In this document: positions 45,646 to 53,752 of the stretch, piece by piece
Numbering within the stretch: position 1 is the first letter of the stretch
Layout of the letters: the number at the start of each line of letters is the position of its first letter
Source of the DNA: CAZOVB01 sp964583095
Lineage (GTDB): Bacteria > Planctomycetota > Phycisphaerae > SM23-33
Length of the DNA: 64,000 bases
NCBI GenBank assembly: GCA_964583095.1
Contig: CAZOVB010000009.1
Location: forward strand, 1-64,000
Direction of reading: 5' to 3'
Notes under the pieces: model-generated
The model's database searches: none
What the model was told of the DNA's origin: nothing
Seen by the model: only the letters and a program-made list of their open reading frames with translations
Program-made: the position numbers and the translations under genes

Positions 45646-47253
45646 TCAGGGCGACTTCGGCTCGGGGCCAAAGGCCGTCAGGCTGCGGGATGTCAGGAGG
45701 ATCAGCATTCCGTCGGCCGCTGTGGGGGTCGCATTGTGCGGATGCGTGCGATACTCCGAGAGCAGCTTCTTTTCCTGGGAGGCGGCAAAGACGAAAAACT
45801 CGCCCTTATCGTTGCCGACGTAAAGTTTTCCGTCGGCGACCAGTTGAGATCGGCAATGGATCTTCACGCCGGTATCGTGCTCCCACTGCTTGCTACCGGT
45901 GCGGGCATCGTAGCAGTGGAGGCCCCCGATCTGGTCGGCCACAAAGAGCAGACCGTCCTCAATGGAAACCGTTGAGTGCGTCCGCGGAATGTCCCGGGCT
46001 TCCCAGATGAGCCCGGAGGTCGAGATATCGCCGGTCCCGCCGGGATCGATGCAGACCAGCCGGCCGTAGGTGTCGCCGGCCTTTTTGTGATACGCCCCGT
46101 CGCGCCCGATGCCGACGTAGACACGTCCATCGTGGAAGACGGGAGTGGAGATCACGTTGCCGGCTCCCATGCCCCGCTCGTCCCCTTCCGGATCGTACCA
46201 GTCATGCTGGTCGTCGGGCGGGTATTTCAGTTGCATCTTCTTGTCATCGGAATACCGGATCTCCTTGCCCTCGTGAAAGCGATACTCCGGGGGGTTCAAG
46301 TCGAAACGCCAGACCTCTTCGAGCTTCTGGAGTTGACCGTCCTGGATGGTGGCCGCTTTGGGCGGGGCAAAGGCGTGGAGCACGCCGTAGCCATCGGGCC
46401 AGAAGACAAGCGTGCGGCCATCGACCTGCCCCATCGAGGGCGAAGACCACTGCCCGTGGAAGACCATGGGGACCTCGACCTGGTCTCGCGCCACGACCTG
46501 CCCCGTGTGACGATTGAGAACCAGGAGGTTCGGAACATTCTTGGCCCCCTTCTGGGACCGAACGCCGTATTCGTGGCTGGTGGGGACCCAGAGGAAGTCT
46601 TCCTGGACGAGGACGGCCCCGGCCCCGGAGTCGTGGAAGGAGGCATTGAACGTTTTTTCAATCTCGGTAACCCAGAGGATGTCGGCATCGGTGGGCAGCA
46701 ACTCGGCAGGTGCGGGCTTGTCCTTGCGGTATCTGCGCGACGCGTGCTCCATCCACTCCAGTTCGCTCTGCATGCCGTCGTTGCCATCGGCCAGGCCGTC
46801 TGCGTCGAGGCAGAACACGTTGGCGATGCCTCGGACGTACACCCGGTCGCCGATGACCGTCGGAGGATAGCCGATGCCGTAGCTGCCCCCCTGGTAGCCT
46901 CCATGGGGGCAGATCAGCTTCCAGAGGACGCTGCCATCGCGGGCGGAATAACAGATGATGGCTCCGCCGTCGGCCGACAAGCTCTCCAGGCGGTCGTCTC
47001 CCAAGCCCTTGCTGGTGAGGCCCACGTAGACGCGGCCATCCACGACCGTAGGCTGGGCAAACGCCCATTTGCTTCTCAGATCGACCGACCAGAGCTTCGG
47101 GGCCTTTTCCAAGTCCGCCGGAAGGTTCCGGGCATCGACGACCATGTTTCTTCCGGGGTTGTCTGCCCACTGGACGTTTCGGGGTGTCTCGCCAAGGCCT
47201 GAAAGCGAGAAGCACGTCAGGACCAGCAGCGTAGCAATCGTATGTCTGTACAT
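45646..47253 (-). CDS. Secreted PQQ-like beta-propeller protein
   Basis: A 535-residue exported propeller protein, paralogous to 36547-38202. ATG 47253 is chosen because AGGAG stands eight bases before it, between the stop of the upstream gene and this start. The signal peptide is L-L-V-L-T-C-F-S-L-S-G-L-G. Blades are typical (G-A-I-I-C-Y-S-A-R-D-G-S-V-L-W-K, L-N-R-H-T-G-Q-V-V-A-R-D, Y-D-A-R-T-G-S-K-Q-W-E-H). The tight 20-base spacing behind the haem-containing gene makes translational coupling and a joint function likely, for instance as an electron-transfer or binding partner. No PQQ-binding catalytic set is recognised. Confidence 0.78.
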   Translation of the reverse strand: MYRHTIATLLVLTCFSLSGLGETPRNVQWADNPGRNMVVDARNLPADLEKAPKLWSVDLRSKWAFAQPTVVDGRVYVGLTSKGLGDDRLESLSADGGAIICYSARDGSVLWKLICPHGGYQGGSYGIGYPPTVIGDRVYVRGIANVFCLDADGLADGNDGMQSELEWMEHASRRYRKDKPAPAELLPTDADILWVTEIEKTFNASFHDSGAGAVLVQEDFLWVPTSHEYGVRSQKGAKNVPNLLVLNRHTGQVVARDQVEVPMVFHGQWSSPSMGQVDGRTLVFWPDGYGVLHAFAPPKAATIQDGQLQKLEEVWRFDLNPPEYRFHEGKEIRYSDDKKMQLKYPPDDQHDWYDPEGDERGMGAGNVISTPVFHDGRVYVGIGRDGAYHKKAGDTYGRLVCIDPGGTGDISTSGLIWEARDIPRTHSTVSIEDGLLFVADQIGGLHCYDARTGSKQWEHDTGVKIHCRSQLVADGKLYVGNDKGEFFVFAASQEKKLLSEYRTHPHNATPTAADGMLILLTSRSLTAFGPEPKSP

Positions 47254-47273
47254 CTGAATTCTCCTGAGAACGT

Positions 47274-49820
47274 CTACCACTTCTTGCGTGGTTTGTGCCA
47301 GAACAGCTTGAAATATCGATCATCCACCGCGAACGGGTCAATCGGGTCGCCCATCTCCCAGGCCGGATCCAGCACGCCGTAGCGCTTCATCTCGCGAACG
47401 TAGTGCGGATTGGGCAGGAAGTTGTCCATGTGGTACCAGGTTTTCTCTTCCAGGATGCCCGAGAGCTTGTGGACGATCTCGCGGAGTTCCTGGAAGTCCT
47501 TGTCGTCGCGGCCTGCAAAGACGGCCGGAGCGTCGGGTTTGTCCTTGGGCTTGCAGAGCCCCAGGCCGCCGGCTTCCTTGGCCAGCGGGGCCAGCAGTAC
47601 ATTGGACAGTTCGGGCCTGCTCAGGTTGGTGTGCTCGCGGGAGAGCACCCGCCCGGGGAAGCTGAAGCCCCAACTCTGCTTGTACAGATCGTGCTTCTTG
47701 TCGTAGCGGCGGGCGCGGTGCTTCTGTCCGTTGTGGCAGGAGTCGCAGCGCCGCTCGAGCAGGTCGATTTCCCGGGCCAGCAGCTTCAGATCGATCGGGT
47801 TGTAGTAGCTCTGGTTGGCGCTGAAGCCGGCGCCGAGCTGTCCACTGGCCACCGCGCCATAGGTTCCGGCCCAGGTACCCCCCGTATCGAGCCAGAGCTT
47901 GATCAGGCGGATCTGGGCCGGGTTGGCCTTTACATCGTGATGGCTGCCGGTAAAGAACTTCAGCAGCGAGTCATCGCCGCTGCCGGCCGAGTACGGCGGG
48001 ATCATCCCCTGGCTGCCGCCCTGCTTGTAACGCTTTCGCAGGCTCTCGTAGCTCAGGGTGGTAAGCTGTCCGCGATCTGCGGTGAGAACCACGCCGCCCT
48101 TTCGCTTCTGGGCCGAGTGACACTTGATGCAGTTGGCATCGAGGATCGGCTGAATGTCCCGGGGCCAGTCGATGATGTTGCGGGGCGTCAAGTCCAGCGG
48201 CCGAATTTGGCTGGGAGGACGCTTCAATGCATCCAGGGCCAACTGCTTGGCATCCAGCGGGGCGTAGGTGCGCTCTTCGTGGCAGCCCACGCAGCCGGTC
48301 ACTTCCCCGGGCATGATCGTCACGAAGCTGCGCATCGGCTTGATACAGCGGTCGTTTTCATCCAGGGCCAGGAACACCAGGCTGCGGTTGGCCGGGGCCT
48401 CGAAGTGGGCTGAGCCGTCCGCCTCGACCGGTACGATCCCCAGCGTGCGTTCCAGGTTGTGCTGGCCGATGGTCGGCTCCTGCGTGGCTGAGAAGCTCAC
48501 CGGCTTGGGCAGTTCTTCCACGATCAGGAGCTTCTTGACACTACCTCGCTTCACGCCTTCCATCTGTCGGCCCCGGTAGATGTCCTGGAGGACCAGCGTT
48601 CCGGTAGCCTGGGTCGGATCGGTGCGGTCGGGGATTACCGGCGGCCTGGGTCTGGCGATCAGCGGCCTGGGCTCGTGCATGTGCATCCTGTCGGGCCGGA
48701 CACCGGGCACGGTATAGAGGATCTCGAAGCGACCCTTCGCGTCCATCACGGCCAGGTGGGAATCGTAGGCGACCAGGAAGCAGTTCTCGCTGATGGCGTA
48801 GGGGTCGCGCCAACCTCCCTGGGCCTTGGTGATTTCCTTCATGGGCTTGCGCCAGTCGGGCTCAGCCCACTGCATGCCGGGGGGATTGATGATCTCCACA
48901 GCGCCCAGGTAGTCCGGGCCTTTGGTGATATCCACGGTCCCGATCGCCCCGTTGTGTTCGGGCCCGCCGTGCCAGGGCGAGACAACCGAGATGATCTTAT
49001 CGCTGCCGGGGATGTGCTTGGCGTCGATGAAGAGCGTCCCGTCGTGCATGTTTCCGTAGGCGACCATCTGGGCTGTACCGTCGGGGTTCATCGTCCAGAG
49101 GTGATGAAAGGACATCACCCCCCGCATCACGTATTCCCAGCGGGTGTAGAGCACGCGTCCATCAGACAGGACCCATGGCGTGTTGTCATGCTCGACGTTG
49201 GAGGAGATCTGTCGCATGCCGGTTCCGTCGTGGTTGATACGGAACAGGTTGGCCACCTGCGTCGTGAAGCAGGGCACCCAGCGTTTGGAGCGCGACGAAC
49301 AGAACATGATGTCGTCGTTGGGCAGGTAGACCGCCTCGATGTCATCCCAGGGCCCCTCGGTAATCTGCCTCAGCTCCGATCCGTCGATTTTGATCTCATA
49401 AAGGTTGTAGTGCTGCGAACCTCCGGGCCGGTAGGAGAAGAGAATCTTCTTGCCGTCCCAGTGCACGCAGGGGTCGCGCATGGCCCCGCCGCGGTCTTCC
49501 AGAAGGGGCGTCATCCGGCCGGTGCGCAGATTGTACCGGGCCAGCATGCCCGGCCCCCGGGCGAACTTGCCCTGGTTGGGATTGTCGCAGACATAGCCGA
49601 ACGTCTCGTACCAGTGCCACCCGGTCCCCCCGTGCACGGCGAAGACCACTTCCTCCACGTCGGCAAGAGGCCCGTCGAGCATCTGCTTGAGAAGTCCCGG
49701 CGTCTGCTGCTGCTTGTAGACAGGGGTTTGGGGCTCATCGGCAAATGCAGTGGCAGCGGCCATCGCGGCCAGCCAGAGGGCAAGGCAAACAAAGCTTGGA
49801 TACTGGGCAGACTTTATCAT
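47274..49820 (-). CDS. Hydrazine synthase alpha-like multihaem protein
   Basis: An 848-residue exported protein with the fold order of hydrazine synthase alpha-like proteins: a beta-propeller (about 50-350; W-D-G-K-K-I-L-F-S-Y-R-P-G-G, N-V-E-H-D-N-T-P-W-V-L, M-N-P-D-G-T-A-Q-M) and a C-terminal cytochrome part. Three CxxCH haem sites are visible: Cys510 (C-V-G-C-H), Cys564 (C-I-K-C-H) and Cys692 (C-D-S-C-H). ATG 49820 has GGGAGAG upstream and a signal peptide ending F-A-D-E. The partner subunits of true hydrazine synthase are absent, so anammox is not implied; such homologues are widespread in Planctomycetota and of unknown function. First gene of a two-gene operon with a PQQ-like propeller. 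Confidence 0.82.
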   Translation of the reverse strand: MIKSAQYPSFVCLALWLAAMAAATAFADEPQTPVYKQQQTPGLLKQMLDGPLADVEEVVFAVHGGTGWHWYETFGYVCDNPNQGKFARGPGMLARYNLRTGRMTPLLEDRGGAMRDPCVHWDGKKILFSYRPGGSQHYNLYEIKIDGSELRQITEGPWDDIEAVYLPNDDIMFCSSRSKRWVPCFTTQVANLFRINHDGTGMRQISSNVEHDNTPWVLSDGRVLYTRWEYVMRGVMSFHHLWTMNPDGTAQMVAYGNMHDGTLFIDAKHIPGSDKIISVVSPWHGGPEHNGAIGTVDITKGPDYLGAVEIINPPGMQWAEPDWRKPMKEITKAQGGWRDPYAISENCFLVAYDSHLAVMDAKGRFEILYTVPGVRPDRMHMHEPRPLIARPRPPVIPDRTDPTQATGTLVLQDIYRGRQMEGVKRGSVKKLLIVEELPKPVSFSATQEPTIGQHNLERTLGIVPVEADGSAHFEAPANRSLVFLALDENDRCIKPMRSFVTIMPGEVTGCVGCHEERTYAPLDAKQLALDALKRPPSQIRPLDLTPRNIIDWPRDIQPILDANCIKCHSAQKRKGGVVLTADRGQLTTLSYESLRKRYKQGGSQGMIPPYSAGSGDDSLLKFFTGSHHDVKANPAQIRLIKLWLDTGGTWAGTYGAVASGQLGAGFSANQSYYNPIDLKLLAREIDLLERRCDSCHNGQKHRARRYDKKHDLYKQSWGFSFPGRVLSREHTNLSRPELSNVLLAPLAKEAGGLGLCKPKDKPDAPAVFAGRDDKDFQELREIVHKLSGILEEKTWYHMDNFLPNPHYVREMKRYGVLDPAWEMGDPIDPFAVDDRYFKLFWHKPRKKW

Positions 49821-49998
49821 CTTCGCTCTCCCGGAAAAGGGGATCGAAAGCACTTTACATTTATCTTGAGTCTACCAGATAGAACCCCGCAGACATTGCG
49901 CAGTGTCGCCAATGTGATTATCCTGACGCGACAGATGCCCCTATAGGCGTCAAGAAACCGGCTCGGGGGCTTGGAGGGGTTCTTCGGCTCGGCCGGAA

Positions 49999-51108
49999 TC
50001 AGCCGTCGAAGACGCACGAGTACCGGTGCGTCGGTTCGGGGCGCCCGGGGCGGATGCTCCGCAGGTCCCCCACCACCGCGGCAAGGTCTTTTTGGCTGGC
50101 TGCGAAGGTCAACTGGCCCAGGACCAGCAGCCGAAGATCGTCCGGGGCCATCTCCACCCGGGCGTTGATGACCAGCTCAGCCGGGGCGTTGGCATCCTGG
50201 ATGTCTCCTCGGAGGGTGATCTCTCCGCCGGTTTCGACCAGGTTGGCCACCAGTTCGCCGGATTCATTGGCCAGGAAGACCTTCAGGTGCCCCACCGAGG
50301 CCTGGGCCTGCTGGATCTGCTCGGCCATGGTCTGCATGAAGGCGAGGAGGAACTCCGTCCAGTCGCAGCCTTTCTCGGCGGGCGGGGTCAGATGGACCTC
50401 CGCATTGAGCCATCCCAGAACGGCCTCGCCTTCGGCGTAGCGGTCGTAGTCGATCTCGACGACGCGCGTCCCGGCCCGGGTCTGGGTCAGAGCTTCCTGT
50501 ATCCATCTGTCCAGGCCCTGTCCGGTCTGAGCGCTGAGCCAGCGCAGATCATGATCGGGCAGATGTCGATTCAGCAGGTCCCCAAGCTCGGCCCGCTGGA
50601 CATCGTCGAGAAGGTCGGTCTTGTTGACCAGAATCCAGTCGGCCTCTTCGAGCTGCTTTTTCAGCACGTAGGCGGCGCTGGGATGAAGAGAGGAATCCTT
50701 GCCGGCGAGAATGCGTCCGACGCGATGAGGATCGGCCAGGACCGACAGCGGCGCCAGTTCGAATTCCTGTCGGAAATGCTCCTTGAGCGGCTGGAGAATG
50801 GTGGCAGAGAGGTCGGTACAACTGCCCACCGGCTCGGCCAGGAGGACATCGGCGCTGACATCGCGCCGCAGCTTCTCGGCTGCGTCGATGAGCCCCTGGA
50901 AGTTGCAGCAGAAGCAACTGCCGGCCACCTCCTGCACGTCCAGGCCCTGCCTTGCCAGCAGGGAGGTATCCACCAGATCCGGGGCCTGGTCGTTGGTGAT
51001 CAGGCCGACGCGTTTGCCTTGTTTGACAAGGCGCTTGGCCGCCTGCCAGAGCAGCGTGGTCTTGCCGGCTCCGAGGAAGCCTCCGATGACGATCAACCTG
51101 GTGGCCAA
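49999..51108 (-). CDS. CobW/P47K family GTPase
   Basis: A 369-residue G3E GTPase, a metal- or cofactor-insertion chaperone. Seen: P-loop G-G-F-L-G-A-G-K-T-T (9-18), metal-binding C-F-C-C (65-68, the family's C-x-C-C), the Walker B-like L-L-A-E-P-V-G-S-C, and the guanine-specificity N-K-T-D near 164. The TTG start at 51108 is supported by AGGAG about seven bases upstream and by the family's immediate P-loop. It follows the UroD-like gene (77-base gap, same strand). As some CobW-type proteins serve cobalamin or zinc enzymes, a role in activating or loading the neighbouring methyltransferase is plausible but inferred. Confidence 0.88.
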   Translation of the reverse strand: MATRLIVIGGFLGAGKTTLLWQAAKRLVKQGKRVGLITNDQAPDLVDTSLLARQGLDVQEVAGSCFCCNFQGLIDAAEKLRRDVSADVLLAEPVGSCTDLSATILQPLKEHFRQEFELAPLSVLADPHRVGRILAGKDSSLHPSAAYVLKKQLEEADWILVNKTDLLDDVQRAELGDLLNRHLPDHDLRWLSAQTGQGLDRWIQEALTQTRAGTRVVEIDYDRYAEGEAVLGWLNAEVHLTPPAEKGCDWTEFLLAFMQTMAEQIQQAQASVGHLKVFLANESGELVANLVETGGEITLRGDIQDANAPAELVINARVEMAPDDLRLLVLGQLTFAASQKDLAAVVGDLRSIRPGRPEPTHRYSCVFDG

Positions 51109-51185
51109 GATGAATCTCCTGCTCAGTGCGAATTCTCTCGTATCATCCTAGACGCCGACAAGGTCGGGTTTCAAGCTTTCCGGCC

Positions 51186-52394
51186 TTACCCGTCAAAGCG
51201 GCAGTACCGCTGGATTCCGGCCATCAGGAGGCGCTGGCCGGTCAATCGACTGCCGTTGTTGATGGAGCCGGCAGTAGCAAAAAGCAGCCCCCGCTCGGGC
51301 CGGCAGGCCTGGAAGTCCCGCAGCAGTTCAGCCAGCATGTTCCGCTGGTCGTTGCGGCTGAACGTGAACGGAGCCAACTGCCCATGGATCACGGCGTTGG
51401 GCAGATGCTCGCGGATCTGCCGGACGCCCAGGGTGGGCCCGAAATTAGCCATCTTCAGATCGAAGCGGGAGAGGATCGGCAGCAGGTGGGACATTTCCGA
51501 ATCGCTGTGCTGGCCTCGATAGTCCTCCGGATCGGGGGCGTACCGGTCGAAGATGGCCTGGAGGATCGGGGCGGCGAAGCGCTCGTAGAGTTCGGGGTTA
51601 AAGAGGCAGCAGTTGTCGTCGTTGAACTGCCAGCCTCGTCGCTCGTTTTCGGTTCCAAGCGTGCCGGACTCGGCGTCGAGAAGCTCGGCGATACCCAGCA
51701 TGGATCGAATGAGGACCTCCCGGAAGCGATCGAGCAACTCGGGATGATCAAAGCCCAACAGGAGCATGTTTTCGGCCCCGTAGATGCTGGTAGCGAAGGT
51801 GCAGGGACCCCGCTGAAAGCGATAGGCAGGCATGGGGATACCCTCGGCCTGAAGCTGCCGCTTCTGCTGCTCCCAGTCGTCTGGCAACAGGAAGCCGGGC
51901 AGGTCTTCCAGGCGTTTTTCCACCCGGTCCAGCAGGTCAGACAGTTCGGATGGATTGTCGGCCGAGGACATCAGCCACCAGGAACCGGCCGGGCCCCCTT
52001 CCCAGGAATTCTCAGCCTCGAACAGATCGTTGAGATGCTTGAACCGGTAGCCCTTGCGCCGGGGAGGATTCTCGTTGAGCTGTCGGCGGCCAACGATGGC
52101 CTCGGCCTTGTCGTTGTACGCCTTGGCCGTAGCTAAGCGGTACTCGTCGTCGTTCTGGTATCGCCGGTAGTCGACGTCGATTCCCAGTTCATCAAAGACG
52201 CACTCCCAGTTGCAGATCGCCCCGAGGGGAAGTTGGGGGATCTCCGAGCCGAACGGATCGGCCCGTGCGATTTCCTGATCGGCCCAGAACGCCTCCAGTT
52301 CCACCGGGGCCAAGCCTCCGTGACTGAGGGTTTCCTTGAGCAACTGGTCTACTTTCTGTCGGTCGTCGTGGTCTAGTTGGTCGTAAGCGTTCAT
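51186..52394 (-). CDS. UroD-like (corrinoid methyltransferase-type) protein
   Basis: A 402-residue protein of the uroporphyrinogen decarboxylase superfamily, not close to the other copy at 12737-13795. Seen: barrel motifs W-E-C-V-F-D-E-L-G, Y-G-A-E-N-M-L-L-L-G-F, Q-H-S-D-S-E-M-S-H with conserved polar residues, and the ending G-S-I-N-N-G-S-R-L-T-G-Q-R-L-L-M-A typical of this branch. AAAGGA precedes ATG 52394. It is first in an operon with a CobW GTPase and is divergent from an AraC regulator. The pair suggests a cobalamin- or metal-linked demethylation step; true haem synthesis is unlikely. Confidence 0.75.
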   Translation of the reverse strand: MNAYDQLDHDDRQKVDQLLKETLSHGGLAPVELEAFWADQEIARADPFGSEIPQLPLGAICNWECVFDELGIDVDYRRYQNDDEYRLATAKAYNDKAEAIVGRRQLNENPPRRKGYRFKHLNDLFEAENSWEGGPAGSWWLMSSADNPSELSDLLDRVEKRLEDLPGFLLPDDWEQQKRQLQAEGIPMPAYRFQRGPCTFATSIYGAENMLLLGFDHPELLDRFREVLIRSMLGIAELLDAESGTLGTENERRGWQFNDDNCCLFNPELYERFAAPILQAIFDRYAPDPEDYRGQHSDSEMSHLLPILSRFDLKMANFGPTLGVRQIREHLPNAVIHGQLAPFTFSRNDQRNMLAELLRDFQACRPERGLLFATAGSINNGSRLTGQRLLMAGIQRYCRFDG

Positions 52395-52438
52395 GGCGTC
52401 CTTTGTCCCATCCTGATAATCATTGTGTGCCTCTACGC

Positions 52439-52460
52439 TGCAATGGTGCTATATTGTGCA
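52439..52460. promoter_or_regulatory. Imperfect inverted repeat with TATATT, candidate operator/promoter
   Basis: TGCAAT (52439-52444) and ATTGTGCA (52453-52460) form an imperfect inverted repeat. A TATATT at 52450-52455 could be a -10 box for the AraC gene. It lies in the 106-base region shared with the divergent UroD-CobW operon. Confidence 0.35.
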
Positions 52461-52500
52461 TGTTTTGCGGTACACTTCGATGGCAAAGACAGGCAAACCC

Positions 52501-53463
52501 ATGTCACATACTGAGAATCTCTCCAACGCAACCGCCTGGCTGCGCACCGAGGCGCCCAAACGACAGCCCCGCCTGCTGGACATCCAAGCCGACGGGGGCA
52601 TCTACCATTTTGAATTGCTCACCGCCCATTACCAGCAGCGCAGGCATCACAAGCGACGCGATCCTGTCGGACATGTCCATGATGTCTACCACCTGGTCCT
52701 CTATACCCTGGGATCCAATCGTTTTGTGCTGGAGAATCGACTGCTGCCCTGCTGCCCGGGGACATTGGTGGTCACCGCACCGGGTCAGAAGCACGAGTTC
52801 GGCCCCACCGATGCCGGTGACGTAACTTACTGCGAGATCACTTTTCAATTCCGCCGTCGCGAGCAGAGCCTGGCCTGGGCGGGCGAGCGTCTGCTGAGTC
52901 ACTTCGCCGGGGAAGAGCTCCCCGATTCCCGGCTGTACTGGCTGAACCCCAAGGCCACCACAGAAGCCCGCAACTGCTTTCGCCGCGTCATCGAGCATGC
53001 TCGGCCAGACCAGCCGGGCGACCGGTTGGTAGTACAGCAGAAGGTGGCCGAGCTACTGACCCTCACGATCCGCAGCGGCCTGGAATCCTCGCAACTCAAT
53101 CCTGGACAGGAAGATGCACTGGAAGCAGCCAGAAGTTTCCTGGCCGCAAATTTCTCAAAGTCGGTCACGGTAGCTCAATTGGCCCGTATGGCCCATTACA
53201 GCCGAGGCCACTTCAACCGCCGGTTTCGTGATCGTTACGGACAGACGCCGATAGCATACCTTCATGATCTTCGAATCTCGGCCGGGGCGAATCTTCTGCG
53301 CTGCACGCACATGCGGTGCAAGGAAATCGCTTCCCGGGTGGGATATGCCGACGGATTCTGCTTCTCCAAGGCCTTTCGGCGACGGATGGGAGTATCTCCC
53401 GAGGCGTATCGTGGCAGGTTCGTCAAAGCAGTGTCGCGAACCCGTCAAACCGATGCATCCTGA
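52501..53463 (+). CDS. AraC family transcriptional regulator
   Basis: A 320-residue regulator with an N-terminal cupin-like effector domain (H-V-H-D-V-Y-H-L-V-L-Y and V-T-A-P-G-Q-K-H-E-F) and a C-terminal AraC DNA-binding domain (V-T-V-A-Q-L-A-R-M-A-H-Y-S-R-G-H-F-N-R-R-F, I-A-S-R-V-G-Y-A-D-G-F-C-F-S-K-A-F). The start is uncertain: ATG 52501 and ATG 52480 and an upstream GTG at 52423 are in frame and none has a strong ribosome binding site. 52501 is chosen because it fits the domain start. Divergent from the UroD-like/CobW operon, its likely target. Confidence 0.88.
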   Translation: MSHTENLSNATAWLRTEAPKRQPRLLDIQADGGIYHFELLTAHYQQRRHHKRRDPVGHVHDVYHLVLYTLGSNRFVLENRLLPCCPGTLVVTAPGQKHEFGPTDAGDVTYCEITFQFRRREQSLAWAGERLLSHFAGEELPDSRLYWLNPKATTEARNCFRRVIEHARPDQPGDRLVVQQKVAELLTLTIRSGLESSQLNPGQEDALEAARSFLAANFSKSVTVAQLARMAHYSRGHFNRRFRDRYGQTPIAYLHDLRISAGANLLRCTHMRCKEIASRVGYADGFCFSKAFRRRMGVSPEAYRGRFVKAVSRTRQTDAS

Positions 53464-53752
53464 AATTCGCCCGTCCCCCCGGGCCGGCAAAGGGATTATA
53501 CTTTCACCGGTAAATGAAATTCCAGGCCGTGTTTCCTGACTTTTTCCGAAACCAGCGGTCCTTTATTGCCAAAGCAGCGTTGAACGGTATATTGGTTAAA
53601 AGGTAAAACCTTTCGCGCAGGCGGGGCAAAAAGTTGCCCTTCTGCGGGAAAGTGCGGTCGAGTCCATTCGATGTACAACGTAGGTTGCCGAAATATCTGC
53701 AGAGTTGCTGCGTTTATTCCGGCGGCCAAAGCCAAGTGAGAGAAGAGCAATC

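Noticed and set aside
47274..49820. Evidence for anammox metabolism
   Set aside because: Only an alpha-like protein is present. The other hydrazine synthase subunits and hydrazine dehydrogenase are absent, and such homologues are common outside anammox bacteria.
51109..51185. Cobalamin riboswitch before the CobW gene
   Set aside because: The gap is only 77 bases and shows no B12-box-like conserved sequence.
53497..53600. Promoter pair for the YVTN-cytochrome gene
   Set aside because: TATACT at 53497-53502 lacks a -35 box at the right distance, and TTGAAC at 53580 is followed only by a weak -10; neither is convincing.
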